From assembly GCA_015698045.1 (NCBI GenBank), contig BLAL01000037.1, positions 372,001 through 436,000 on the forward strand: a DNA stretch of 64,000 nucleotides, given 5' to 3'. The position numbers and the translations under genes are program-made. The notes under the pieces were generated by a model. It was not told where the DNA came from. It ran no database searches and saw only the letters and a list, made by a program, of their open reading frames with translations. This stretch comes from Rhizophagus clarus (Eukaryota; Glomeromycota; Glomeromycetes; Glomerales; Glomeraceae). Of this stretch, positions 12,122-24,520 are shown in pieces; positions within the stretch are counted from its first letter, which is position 1, and each line of letters starts with the position of its first letter.

Positions 12122-12573
12122 ATGAAATTTACTACTATATTAGCAAGCACTCTGCTCTTTTTCTCAATTATTGTGAGCAAGACCGATGCGTCTTGTGATG
12201 ATTGTCTAACTTTTGCTCAGAATGTTGTCATTTGTAATAATGCGAACGAGGATGCTTGTATTACTAGCTCTGTTCAAATTGATGATTCCCCTCCTTCACA
12301 GCCTTTCTTAATTGATTGCTGTGATGGTCAACAAATTCTATATGAGCAGTGAGTAATTTTCATTTCTAGAAGTGTTCACAAAACATTATAAAACGTAACT
12401 GACAATTATTTCTATTTAGGTGTATGAATGGATGCCCAGATCAAAGTAAGTATTTGTTTATTAATTATATGGTTTTCCGAATTAAAAATTCATTATTGTT
12501 AATTTTATTCGCAAAAATATTAGATGTGTTATATTCTGTTCAATCTTATTGTCCGTACACTCCTCCGTGTTAA
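12122..12573 (+). CDS. Small secreted cysteine-rich protein 4 (effector-like), 3 exons
   Basis: The model joins 12122-12348, 12420-12445 and 12524-12573 and gives 100 residues. It has a signal peptide of about 23 residues (MKFTTILASTLLFFSIIVSK, then TDA) before SCDDC. Ten cysteines are spaced as in the copies at 4351 and 16128: C-x2-C, a later CC (LIDCCDG), then EQCMNGCPDQ from the 26-base middle exon and a CPYTPPC ending. All three exons join in frame. The protein is predicted to be secreted and disulphide-bonded; function unknown. The mature region differs markedly from SSP1 while the signal peptide is nearly the same, which fits a fast-evolving effector-like family. Confidence 0.8.
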
Positions 12574-13931
12574 AAATTTTTCATCAACTGGGATCGTGAT
12601 AGAGAAAATTGAAAATTAAAGTAATCAATCAAAATATTCAAATTAGATTTGCATAACATTCAACTTTAAAGCACAAATCTTACATAAATCTTATATTTTT
12701 CTTTATTTGAAAGCATCATTACGTTAAATTATTTTTTTTTTTTCTTTTGTTATTTATAATAATTGTAATAATTTTTGATGGTACAGTTTAATTTTACGAT
12801 TTTTTTTTTTATTTATTTGGGATAAATAAAAATCATATTCAATCGTTCATTATTTAAATTTGAACAAATTTTTTATTTAAAAATAATTTTATACATTTTA
12901 ATTTTCTTTTTTAATTTCATTATCGTTTTATCTTTTTTTATATTCTCATTTCATTATTATCGTTTTGATGCATACTATTATTAATCCTATCAAATTTGTC
13001 TGATTTAACTTATGGCGAAGAATTTAAAGAATTTAATTGACTGAACGTATATTTGACCGGTTAGTAAATGTCACGTGTGAAGTAAATTCGATTTAAATTA
13101 CGATACTAATGAATTTATATTATTTTGAATTTAAATTAGAGTGTTTGTTCAAAATCAGAATTTATTATTTATCAATATATTTGTCATATTGTCGCAAAAT
13201 CCGAAGATCGAAACCAACTCCAAAAAGTTATACTGTATGTAAATTATTTAATTGGAATATATTATTCAAATGCTATTTATATAAATTATAAATCAATCAT
13301 ATATAATGACCTTTGGGTTGATTATTTTTTTTTTTTTTTTTCTTTTTATCACTGAAAATAATTTCTTTAATTTTATACTAATTATTAATTTAAGTACCAA
13401 ATGAAAATTTATAAATTAAAAGATAAAACCACTTTTGCAGAAATTTCAAAAATTGTACATGACATTTAACGGTCTCAGTTTAATGTAATAACATCATAAT
13501 TGTAGTTAAAATGATATCAAAGTGATACCAAAAATAATAGTGTAACTATCATTAATGATATCATTGCGATAAGGTCTTTAAGATCATCTTTAACGATATC
13601 TATCATTAAGATATCATTTAGAAATTTTATCAGTGATATCGAAAAAATATTATTTTGATATTTAAATGATATTATCTAAAATCAGTATATATAAAGTCTT
13701 CCTTAAACATTTACTTTTATGTTCTAATAAATGTAATAAATGATAAAAAAAATGACTACTTAATTCGCTTATATATCCACTACTAAGTATATAATTTTAT
13801 ATTTCCATTTTCGTTGACAATGATTATTTTAATTAAGAATATCAATATCAGCAGGTGTTCCAGTAACTCAACATTATTCCACAAGAATCAAAGATTATTA
13901 TTTATATGAACCAATATACCTGTAAGCCTTA
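12574..13931. other. Spacer after SSP4, with AT-rich palindromic tract
   Basis: No supported gene. The stretch 13500-13690 is dense in overlapping GATATCATT-type palindromes and may be a decayed small transposon, but no clear ends or target duplication were found. Confidence 0.35.
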
Positions 13932-14070
13932 TTTCCCATGAATTCTACACGTAATTTTGTTGTAAATATTCTTTTTAATATTCACGCTCATACATTGCAC
14001 TACAAGCATATATTTTCCATCTGATAGATTTTTAGTTAAGCGAACTTGTGTCAATTTGTTACTTATAAAG
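13932..14070 (-). pseudogene. Kinase relic, minus strand
   Basis: TAATTTTGTTGTAAATATTC and AAGCATATATTTTCCATCTG, then TTTGTTACTTATA, match the minus-strand kinase at about 20215-20360, near the start of exon 2. Several small indels break the frame. It is the same kind of scrap as at 5235. Confidence 0.55.
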
Positions 14071-14355
14071 ATCAACTTAAAATAGAATTTTTTACAAATT
14101 TATTTTGAATCACCGCCGATGTTCTTCACCGGTGTTTATGAATATATATCATCTTTATTTGGAATACTTAATTTTGTGGCTATAAAAAGGCGACCGCTGC
14201 GCTAAAGGCGCAGAAACAATGTGAAGTTTATTACAAATCACATGATTGGATCGATCATGTTGTTACTGGTGAATAACGGTGTCTTTTCAAATATATTTTT
14301 TTGTAATTATAGACCTCAAATCAACCTCTATATCCATTTTTTTAATATTTGATTA

Positions 14356-14507
14356 CGGTCATTTTCTCTGAATGCACACCCTCTAAATGCATCCTCTTAC
14401 TCGACAGGTATATTAGAGACCATATAAAATTCTCACTCTCTCTAAATGCACATTTTCAAATTTTCATTATTGTCTCGACTCTCGAGGATTGCATTTAGAG
14501 CTGACTG
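14356..14507. mobile_element. Possible pogo-like MITE with TA flanks
   Basis: The right end, reverse complemented, reads CAGTCAGCTCTAAATGCAAT after TA (14508-14509). The left end reads CGGTCATTTTCTCTGAATGC after TA (14354-14355). A second inverted pair built on TCTAAATGCA lies inside. TA duplications and CAGT-type ends suggest a Tc1/mariner or pogo-derived element. The left end is imperfect, so this call is tentative. Confidence 0.4.
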
Positions 14508-15890
14508 TACTATATTTTTTGCTCTCTGCTGTTAAAATTTCAAAATATTTACTCTGTAAATATTATTATAAGATTCATTAATTACAGAATCTTTTAATTT
14601 AAAAGTTATCAAAATAATATTGTAACGATATCGTAAATATCAAGTTATAATAATATTGATGACATTATCATGATAATATTAATGATAATCAAATAATACA
14701 AACTTATCGTATCAATATCATTAATATAATCATAACATTATCGTTATCGTTAATATAGTCGTAACTATATCGTTAAAATATTGTTTTGAATAACAATATT
14801 AAGATTATCTTTAATAAATCGTTTTATTTTTAAGGATTATTGCAAAGTACATCAAAAGTCTATATATTTTGCATGTATCCAAAGTTCCAAATAATTAATT
14901 AAGATATCGAATCATGGTATTGAAAACATAAACACTGAAACCTGCGTTTGCTGAGACTTTCGCATTTCTTTTTATCAAATAACAGAAGAAATAATTCTGC
15001 TACAAAGATATTACACATATTGTATTTCGATATTTTATTGATATATAACTTTTAACAATTTGAATTATTTACGACAAAGCTACTCTTGATGACAAATTTC
15101 ATATAAAAGATGACGTAATAAAATTATTTATCTATGATAAAATTCTTTATAATAAATGTACTAATATTACTTGGGCGTTTAACTACATATATATTAAAAT
15201 TGTTTAGGATCATATCCAATCTATAATTGATGCTTAAATAAAAAACCTACGAAAAGAACAAAGAAATGGATACTCAACTATTTTTTTGGTAAAAATAAAT
15301 AAAAATTATTAATTATTGCTTCCAAAACTTATTGATGACACGAGTCTATCGTATCATAAAATCCAAATAAAGAAAATATTGCAACAGTAGTATTTAGTAT
15401 TACGTATGACAATATCGCAATATTTATGTTGTACAATCTGTTGGCTTTAAGAAATATTCTTTTAAGAATTTACTGTTAAGAATTTACTGTTAGAGCCTGA
15501 TATCTATAAATAAGTCAGGAGTAATGATTATTTGCTTTGTCATATTTTAGTAAATCTTCAAAACTTTATTTTAATACTTATTATTATAACATTGTTTATT
15601 GCAATACTTGTAATGATTGTATTATCAAATCTAAATCTGTTTATTCGTTCGTTTGTTGCATAGTATATTCACCATATATTAATGAAACTTAGAACTTCCA
15701 TTGAAATACTTTTAGTAGTACCGAATATAAATTTGAAGTTCGATATGATTACTCAGGTGATAAAATAAGATGAACTGGTCAAAACTATCTTAATGCGAGC
15801 TGGAAATATTATCTGTCACTTTCATGCCATGATATAGTAACGCAGAGTTAGATTCTGTATTACCATACACAACTCAATTATTGACCGTAC
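14508..15890. other. Spacer before SSP5
   Basis: The stretch 14590-14830 is an AT-rich tract full of TAACGATATCGTTA-like palindromes without a coding frame. From about 14920 the SSP spacer repeats (TATTGAAAACATAAACACTG). No gene seen. Confidence 0.4.
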
Positions 15891-15987
15891 AACATTCCTT
15901 TCGTCCTACCTCGCATCGGATCTATCGGTGGATTCATCGGATCGATTTTGTCTTTTTTTTTTCTTTTTTTTTTTTTTTCTTATAAAA
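15891..15987 (+). promoter_or_regulatory. Promoter module of SSP5
   Basis: AACATTCCTTTCGTCCTACC (15891-15910), a long T-rich run, then TATAAAA (15981-15987) and GCTTATTCTTTCATCATGTA. The layout matches the other SSP promoters. Confidence 0.55.
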
Positions 15988-16127
15988 GCTTATTCTTTCA
16001 TCATGTACGAATTTTGTAAACGTTTGCAAAAAATCCATTTCAAATGTATTTTTATTATTTTTTATTCTTATAATTTATATGAAGCGATAAACAATATTAA
16101 CCTGAATCGTTTATTCTCTAATAGACC

Positions 16128-16566
16128 ATGAAATTATTTATTGCTTTATTAGTAGGAATGCTCTTTTTCTCGATTATTATGAGAAAGACCAATGCAACTT
16201 GTGACGACTGCTTTACTATAGCTAAGCACGTCCTCGATTGTAATCGAGCAAATATCATATCTTGCGCCCCAAAACAATTTGATGATCCTACCAAAGGGTA
16301 TCCTGTACCATTTCAAGATTGCTGTGAAAATGAAAATGTTGCGCTGTAAGTAATTTGCATTTCCAGAAGTGATTAACAAATTTATAACTGAAAGCATAAG
16401 TAATAATTATTTCATTTAGGTGTACCGAAGGATGCCATGATCAGAGTAAGTATTTATCTATTAATTAACATATGTTTTCCTGAATTAAAAAATCATTTCT
16501 TGTCAAATATTAGGTGTAACAGATATGTTTCAATCTTTTTGTCCGTACATACCTCCACATTGTTAA
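16128..16566 (+). CDS. Small secreted cysteine-rich protein 5 (effector-like), 3 exons
   Basis: The model joins 16128-16345, 16420-16445 and 16514-16566 and gives 98 residues. The signal peptide is MKLFIALLVGMLFFSIIMRK then TNA, before TCDDC. Ten cysteines follow the family spacing, with CC at QDCCEN, CTEGCHDQ from the 26-base exon, and a CPYIPPHC ending nearly the same as SSP4. The intron phases are identical to SSP1 and SSP4. It is predicted to be secreted; the target is unknown. It is the last copy of the tandem array. Confidence 0.8.
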
Positions 16567-17209
16567 AAATATTTTTCTCAACTGAAGTAAATCAGATCGT
16601 GATAGTGTAATTAACAAAATGCAAAGTTAGTACATGTTTATCGGTTTAGAAATTCTTATCATAATGTAATATTTATAAATCAATAAATGTAATCAATGAC
16701 ATTTTTTTTGTCAACCAAGTTCTCGAATATATAACTTATACTTTTGACTTTGACATATTTTACCTATGAATAATTTTGCTAATAATTCAAGCATTTAAGA
16801 ATTATTTATATACATTATTTGTTTTGGGTAGGATAATGTTACGCACACACAATAAACATGTAGCACTACATAAGTCCATCAAGGAATTATTGAATTTATA
16901 CTTTCTAATAGCAAACCGAATGATATATTTACAGAATATTAATAGAATGACCAATTCAAAATTGTTAATTTAAACATTGTCTCTTTTAGTTTCAATTTTT
17001 TTTAAAAATGTATAAAATCAATTAATCTACGTATGATTTATGTATCGGGAAAAGAAAACAATAGATTTAATAATTTATATATTTTATCAAGATTGTAACA
17101 TTTATTTTCTTTGTATTTGCTTGATGTTGACTCAAGTCTATACTTAGTTAAAATTATCCATATTCAAAGAACTTAACAATAACAAATTAATATTTTTACT
17201 GCATATTTT
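16567..17209. other. Spacer after SSP5
   Basis: AT-rich with no supported gene. Open frames here carry no recognisable domain or splice logic. Confidence 0.35.
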
Positions 17210-17262
17210 TTCGTAAGAGATTTGTTAGCAAGAACAGTTTTCTAAATTTTTGTAAATAGCGG
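17210..17262 (-). pseudogene. Kinase relic (exon 1, ADKSLTKDEK region)
   Basis: TCGTAAGAGATTTGTTAGCA followed by AGAACAGTTTTCTAAATTTT matches the minus-strand kinase near 20895-20950. The sequence from here to about 17780 is also repeated at 35200-35560, so it belongs to a longer segmental duplication. Confidence 0.5.
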
Positions 17263-17859
17263 GTGGCCATAATTTAGAACAAATGCCAAAGCTAAGTGTC
17301 AGGTATTTCTTTTGAATATACTACAAAAAGCAGTGTTTAGCGAATAACTTGAATCACTTTTAGTAATGTCGAACAGTAACAATACGACATACTTACGCAT
17401 ACGTAATTACAAATAAAGAAACACTGCAAATATTATTGCCAGACAATCTTAGTTGGTTAAACAATAACGATAATAACCAAGAACTATTTTGCTAATGAGA
17501 ACTCGGATTACGTGCTTCATCTTCGTTTAATTTAGGGTTAAAATAAAATTAAGCATATCCAACTTCGTTTTTTAAATGTAATTCTAAAAGTAATTACCTT
17601 TATCATTATTATTCAACTTTACTTTTTTAGTGTTAACAGTTAAATCGTCTTGATTTTCTATTTTAAGGTAATGGGAAAGAAAATTATTAATTATTCCCCT
17701 CATTGATAATTAAGTAATTTACAATATGAAATGACATTCCCATTCAAGTGACCTTCCACTTTTTTATTTAGAAATAAATTATTAACATTACAGTATCTCA
17801 ATTAAGATACACTATCATGTAAACTTACCTTTAATAATACCATCTTGTAAATCAAAGTC

Positions 17860-17995
17860 TTACGCATCCACGGGCCTGCAAATTTCTGTTTCGATCAACG
17901 ACGATAAAATTAATTCCAACCTGTCATTCTTTTTTATTTTTCGTCAGATTATAAATCCGAATGAAAAAATATTTAAAAATTTGGTTGGAGAACCC
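17860..17995 (-). pseudogene. ELMO exon 2 remnant
   Basis: TTTCGATCAACGACGATAAA and the surrounding bases match ELMO exon 2 (PLIEAAEICEKLG region) of the intact gene, with indels. The 5' side continues into non-ELMO sequence ATTTGGTTGGAGAACCCACA. The same junction occurs at about 27730 and, less clearly, 34170, so this is the stump of another ELMO copy lying downstream of the kinase at 18731-21036. Confidence 0.65.
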
Positions 17996-18730
17996 ACAAG
18001 AATAACCAACAATTTAATTTCGCTAAATATTTACTATCAAAGGAAGGAAGAAAGAAATTAAATTGAGATAAAAAGCAAGATTTTTGAAAGTTTATGTCAT
18101 TAAATAAATATAAACTGGTCGATCTAGAGTAGTACAAAACAAACATCGCAAGGACGATCGTAATAATACGCTAGCGATAAAAGTGTGCTATTTTTAAATA
18201 ATATGGTCGTCACTGAAAGGCTACAATTATATTTTTTGAAATAATTTTAGTAAAAAGTATTTTAATTCTTTAAATAGTATTATGTATTACCGTACACATA
18301 TTTTTGGTTCTCAATGCAAATAGGATTAAATCAACTAAATATAAAATTTATAAACATGCTTTATTTACCAGGAATAATTTTTATATGATTCAATAATATA
18401 TTAATTTAGTTAGAAAAATCGAATTAGCTTTTTTCAATTATATATGAAAAAATAATAACGAGATATGATCTTATAAGTTATAACACTTAATACATTTAAT
18501 TGTCATTGAAGAAATTTCGTATTTTCGTCTAAATTTAAGTTTTCAAGAAAAGTACTGCTCTTTATCTTGTGATGCAATAATAAATTTCCATAAATAATTA
18601 ACCGTACACAATAATATAATTTATTTAAGGCGTTAAAAAAATGAATTATTGTGTAGTGTTTGAATAATCCTAAATAAAAAATTATATATAAATAATAAAT
18701 GTAAAATATGATCATATAATTTTGATTGTT
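17996..18730. other. Segment repeated downstream of each kinase
   Basis: This 3' flanking DNA is shared with 27770-28580 and, on the other strand, with 44465-45110. It contains no supported gene. It links a kinase 3' end to the next ELMO copy in the array. Confidence 0.5.
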
Positions 18731-21036
18731 TTAAAATCCGTCTGCATTTAAACAAAAAAAAAAATGGTTATTACAAAAATTTATATTAAATTTTAAATCG
18801 AATTTATTTAGAGATTTTAATTACCATTAGGAATTTCAAATTCATCTTGTTCTTCCGAATGGAAATTTGAAGTATCATACATTTCATCATCTAATTTAAA
18901 AAAAAAAATAAAATAAAATAAAATTAAAAATTTAATTTAAAAAATCATTATTAAATAAAATTTATAAATTATACCATCGATATCATCAATATTATGCTTT
19001 TTTACTTGTTGTATAGTTACTTCTTTATAATTGTTTTGATTATCTATAAAAGATTATTATTAAAATAAATTACAATTTATTAGAATTATGATTCCACTTA
19101 CCATTGTTGGAATTTATTTGTATATTATCGAATATTTTGGTTAATTTTTCATTATAATCTAATCGTTAAAAAGAATTACTAATATATTTCATTTCAAAAA
19201 ATAGAATCTTAAAATTTAATTATTTACCTTTTAATATATTAATTGATTCTGATGTATTGTTATTACTTTTATTATCAAAATCTTCAACTAAAATAAAAAA
19301 AAATAAACAAATTTATTATTAAATTTTCTGTATAATTAGAAAATATTTAAAAATGCTTACTATTATAAGGAATGCTAAAGTCATAAGGTTTACTATGAAA
19401 TGCTTTAAATTAATTTATAAAATTAGTCAAGTAATACTACTATTATAAAAACAATTCATGGAATTAATATATTTATATACAGTACCTTCTTGTTCTCCTA
19501 TTAAATTTATACAAAATGGTTAATGTTAGTAATATGTAAAAAATTATTTATTTTTGTGAAATATATAATTATAATTATAATTATACCTTCAGTTGCATTT
19601 TTTGGTTCAGGAAGATTTTTAAATTGATAAATTTTACTTGTAAATAATCTTCCGCTTGTACTTATTATATTATGAGTTTCAATACTACCCATTCCAATTT
19701 TATTATTTTCATCCGTATTATTTTCATTTAATTCATTTTGATAATTTAATCTATTCATTTCATATATTTCATCATAAAGAGTATTAATATCGGGTCTTTT
19801 TGTTGGATCAGCATCCCAACATTGTTCCATTAATTTTTTATATTTTAAAGGAGTTCCTGGTATTATTTTTGGTCTCATTCCATTTATTATTTTTAGTACA
19901 AGTTTATAATCATTTTCAAAATTAATAAAAGGTGGTTGTCCAGATGAAATTTCCCACATGAGCATGCCAATACTATAAATATCTGATGCAAAAGATGTCC
20001 CTTTTCCAGAAATAACTTCGGGTGCAATATATGGAAGATTTCCATATATACTATTTAATGGTTTATCAGCTGGTCCACAAAATCCAAGATCACTTATACG
20101 AAATTCTCCATTATATAATATATTTCCAGAATGCAAATCTCTGTGAATTGCATTTTCAGAATGAATTTTAGAGACAGCATACACTATATCATTAATAATT
20201 TGAATTCTTTTTTCCCATGTTAGTTTATTATAATTTTGTTGTAAATATTCTTTTAAATTATTATTCAATTCAAATAATACAAGCATGTAATTTCCATCTA
20301 GTGGGTTTTTTGTTAAGCCATAACATCGAACAATATGTGAATATTTGTTACTTATACTTAAATGAAATTTACTCTACAAAATTAAAAGCTTTATTATTAA
20401 ATAATTTTTATTAATAGCATTTTTAGTTACTTTATAATTATATACCTCATCAAACCAACTTCTATTAGCATTTTCAACATTTTCCAACTTTTTGAGTACT
20501 ACGTCATGCCCTCCTTTTCTCTTTAATTGTTTTTCTTTTGAATTCCATTCATCATAACGTCCATCAATCCAATATGCTCCATAAATTTCAGAGTATCCAC
20601 CTTTAGTTAAATATTTAATATTTTGTAATTTATTATACGGGATCCATTCTACTATTCTATCTGGTCTAAATGTTTCCATTTGACATTGCTGAATTAAATT
20701 ATCAATATCATTATTTCCAGATGTCCAGTTTGAAAAACTTGATTTTAAATAATTTCGAACACAATGTTCACAGTATAATGTAGCTAAACATTCATCATGA
20801 CAATTTTCACAAATTCTTTTTGTTCCTTCATTTAAAAGAATTTTATATTTATCAAAATCTTCATTTAATATTTTTATTGCATATGATTTTTCATCTTTTG
20901 TAAGAGATTTATCAGCAAGAATAGTTTGTCGTCTAAATTCAAATCGTTTGTCCATAGTAACTTGAATATTATAATCTGTTAATGCATATGCTCTATGACA
21001 TGCAGCAAAAATTATGTCTTCTCGAATATAATCCAT
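18731..21036 (-). CDS. TKL-like protein kinase A with Cys-rich N-terminus, 9 exons, intact
   Basis: In gene order the exons are 21036-20446, 20373-19587, 19497-19486, 19402-19361, 19287-19228, 19158-19102, 19043-18975, 18890-18825 and 18741-18731. They join in frame to 564 residues. Exon 1 has a putative zinc motif (CENCH, then CLATLYCEHC), the NWTSGN linker and the N-lobe (KGGYSEIY, VVLKK). Exon 2 has HRDLHSGN, DLG in place of DFG, and YIAPE. Seven small phase-1 exons encode an acidic, Asn-rich tail ending in DGF. It is a predicted cytosolic Ser/Thr or dual-specificity kinase with unknown substrate. Exon 2 is 60 bases shorter than in the copies B and E because the Lys-rich linker after the kinase fold is shortened. 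A 3.4 kb element sits 97 bases before the ATG. Confidence 0.85.
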
Positions 21037-21440
21037 AATAAAAAATTTTTTATCGGTTGAAAAGTGAAAAAAACTTAAATTCGTTAAATAAATAAAACTT
21101 AAAATGGATTTTATATTACGGATGGTTGCACAAGGACCCCGAAAAATATATACAAAAATTTTATAATGGCTCAACGCAAAACTTTTTATTAAAATGAATA
21201 AGCAAACTCAATATGCTACTTCACAATTTGCCTGAAAATAAGTAACTTAATCATATGGCCTTATAATAATTTTTTATATTTATATTTGTAAATCATTTTT
21301 TATATTGGGAATTTTCTTGTCGTTTGCTGATTAAATGATGTACCGACTGTACCGCACAATGAATGTTTCGATAATACAAAATATTCATCATAATATAAAA
21401 TTTATGATTTATAATAAAAGTCGTTTTTTACTATATTTCC

Positions 21441-22885
21441 ATGATTTTGTTAATTGTTTTATTACTTTATATTAATAATATCACATGCAAATCTGCTTGC
21501 ACGTGTGACGTTCATAAATCTGTGCGATGCTTTTTCGAAAAATCTTACCACACCATCCTCGGTTACACAGGTGACATTTATTTCACGTGGTTACGTGATA
21601 TCCACGTTCGCTTTTTTTATATTAATCTGAGGGACAGATTTTTTGCGTTGGATGTAGAAATTGCCAAATTCAGCACCTCGAGACCGGACATAAGAGGTTA
21701 CAACAGGATCTACAACCATAGAAGATGCAAAAGTGTCTTTTTTAAGATTGATCGACCACAATTGAACGTGATTGCTGACCGTAATACGGAAGGTATACGA
21801 ACAACTCAAGATTTACACCAATGATCATTCACATATCCAAAAATTTTTGGATGAGTTCCCAATTCCCCAACCCCAAATATTGTCTATCATTAATGCTTAC
21901 GTATTTTTTCTCGGTACAAAAAATTATAAGCTGGAAATATTTGTTTCTAATTGTACTAGAGATAAGAAACAAACTTTACGACCGCCTTTACCACATTATA
22001 TATAGAAAAAAATGTGATGACCAAAATAATAGAACAACTCGTACTTTTTTTAATTTTTTCATACAAACGATACCGGTTTTGTTTCGGTATCTTTATTCCA
22101 CGTGGTCATGTGATAGATGATCATAGTCGTTGCACCGTACCATCACCTATCGTTCTTTCAAATCATCCTAGCGGCAGCCGTCAAGGTTGCTGTCATATCA
22201 AAAATTTATCCCTAAATATAGTTCACACTCCATACTTACTGATAATAATCAAGATACCCCTTCTGTTCGTTTACAGACCGCTGAAAAATTACATTTACCA
22301 TGGTATAATAGAACCATCAAACACAATTTCTCGCCGCGTACTGGTTGTAGATTTACAACCCGTTCACAACAACGACTATTACTATCAAAAAGTCTTTGAC
22401 AAATATCAAATCGTAGATGACCCGAAATTATTCACTAAGAAAACATTCAAGAAATAAGCAAAAAAGACGAGAACGTCTTGAACGAAAATTCGATACGAAA
22501 GCGAAGAATAAGGGTATAGATGAACCCACGACTTCTAAAGCGAAAAAGAATTGGCATCATATAAATAAAAATGTTTACCATTTTTTCAAGCCCGTCTCAC
22601 ATTTTAAGAAAAGTAAACATAGCAAGCAAAAGGATCTACTCCCATTCCTACCAAAACAAACGATTATCAAGAAGCGAGCCGCTGGAAAACCGTTAGTGCC
22701 ACTTCCGCCCATGACTAAACAAGATTGGAAAATCCACGTTGCCAAAGGGTTTGAGCAAATCGATGCCGAACGAAAAGCTAAATGAGAAGAAGAACGAAAA
22801 CGTAAAACTCCCCCAGTGTATGAAGCCATGCGTATCTCGCCAAATTCTGCGTCTATGTTGATTCAAGTCGAATACAACTCATCAT
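21441..22885 (+). pseudogene. Broken, unrecognised gene inside the 3.4 kb insertion
   Basis: Successive frames look protein-like but are shifted. The first is 21441-21824 (hydrophobic start MILLIVLLLYINNITCKSAC, then a Cys-containing stretch). Next comes KFLDEFPIPQPQILSIIN in another frame near 21845, a frame carrying TDNNQDTPSVRLQTAEK near 22230, and 22417-22785, which is very basic (RNKQKRRERLERKFDTKAK, KPLVPLPPMTKQDWKIH). The last frame continues past a TGA at 22783 with EEERKRKTPPVYEAMRISPN. Base use is less AT-rich than the surroundings. It could be element-encoded or captured. No family was recognised. Confidence 0.45.
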
Positions 22886-24520
22886 AGTCTGACTCATTTT
22901 AGACCATTATACGAGAAATTATACGAGAAATTTAAAGAAACGAATGGACAAGCGAAATAGAGAACTATAAAAATTTTAATTTTTAAAACTTTTGACGTTT
23001 TTAGTGGTTGTCTTAAGTTCTTATTTTCATATATTTGACCTTTTGTACCACTTTACCTTTTAATTTTCGTTTCCTTTTTTGTTATTTCTAAAAGTACAAC
23101 TTTTTTTTTTTTTTTTTTACCTTTGAGACAAAAAGAAAATAGTGTGAACCATTCTTCATCATATAGTATTTACATGAAGTGGGTAAAAACCCAAACGAAA
23201 AATACAGTGCGTTAGTCGTTTAGTTTTTTAACTTACTCCTTATCCGCATGTATCCGCATGGACGTGTTCGCGTAAGACCCTTTTATAAGGCTCTTACACT
23301 TATCATTACCGGAGCGAGGCTGGGATTGTCTTGGTTGTCGTTATTTGATTAATATTAAATTAGATTTTCTTTTTTATTTTCTTTTTTTTATTATATGTAA
23401 TAATGATGACTCGACCCCTCACTAAATAAATAGATTTTTTGCGCTGCCTGATCTTTATTTGTCACAACATCTCGGACGTTACACCCCACTATTCTTTATG
23501 TAACCGATGGTGTGGTAAGACTACCCCGCTTTTTCTATTATTTTTAGTAGTTACGTAACTCAAATAGTATAACGATCTCGTCATATCCGCCGATTTTCGG
23601 AATTAACAAAATTAGCCTAAATTAAGGAATTTGATGATAATTAGATAAAGATTAAGTTAAATAAGTTTCACAAAAAGGATCACTCTTGTGCTACATGATC
23701 ATATGACACAAATATCGAGAAATTACTTCAACAAAAGTAGCGTTAAAAAATTTTTTTCTTTCGTAAACTCCATATTAAACTCCCCATCAACTTCCCCATC
23801 AAACTTTTCCACCAGTTTTTACATTATGTAAGTTGAGAATTTTGGCAAGTATATTAGTAGTTATTTTACATTAAATATAACTTGGAGCTATTTTTTTATT
23901 TTTTTTTTCAATAGTTTATAAAAAAAAATTTATTTAGGCAGCAAAATTATTCAAAAATAATCTTTCAATAAATAAATAATTCTAAGATTAATAACGATGT
24001 TTTAGTGAATTAAATTATATATTGATTAGTTTATTTAGTTAAAATCTATTTGATATTCGTTATTAATTATTTTTCAATCAATTTTTTTTCGTTAAATCAT
24101 TATTCTGGTGCTTATTCTTACTTTTTTTTTTAAATAAACTAATTTTATAATATTTTTATTCCTTTTTTTAGAAATTTCTTCTACTGGTTTCAGGTTAAAG
24201 AGGTAAATTTTTTTGGAAAAGGTCTTAAAAGTTTTTTTAAGTATTTTTTGGCTTATTTTTTCTTATGTAGGGACGGTTTTGATCGATTTTAATCGGTACT
24301 GCGCCACATAATTGATGATCGGCAAATTCCTCAAATCGGCGCATATGTTTATTTTGACAAAAAATAAAAAAATAAGCAATTGTATTATATGACCTTCCAA
24401 AAATTCTATCAAAATTAAGCAAATGAAAAAATGACATTTCCAATAAATATCATTAATTTTACGCATATCTAACCTCTAACTGTGCAAAAATAGCATGTGG
24501 CTAAGCAAAATTTCTTGTTA
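22886..24520. other. Non-coding right half of the insertion
   Basis: It contains a long T run near 23100, a GC-richer patch at 23200-23530 (GGAGCGAGGCTGGGATTGTC and ACATCTCGGACGTTACACCC) that may come from another repeat, and AT-rich DNA. A minus-strand frame at about 24240-24470 has no recognised domain. Confidence 0.35.

Noticed and set aside
13500..14830. Two AT-rich palindromic tracts as complete MITEs
   Set aside because: No defined terminal repeats or flanking duplications could be found for 13500-13690 or 14590-14830.
16149..16397. An 82-residue minus-strand frame over SSP5
   Set aside because: It is antisense to a well-supported exon and extends through the intron.
20217..20414. Short frames opposite the exon 1-2 junction of each kinase (also at 30127, 42746 and 52630)
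   Set aside because: They recur only because the kinase copies are similar. They are antisense to the HLSISNK and YMLV region and cross its intron.
22783..22785. TGA readthrough or recoding in the insertion frame
   Set aside because: The same gene has several other frameshifts, so a nonsense mutation is the simpler reading.
22575..22829. An 84-residue minus-strand frame inside the insertion
   Set aside because: It mirrors the basic plus-strand frame at 22417-22785, which has the more protein-like composition.
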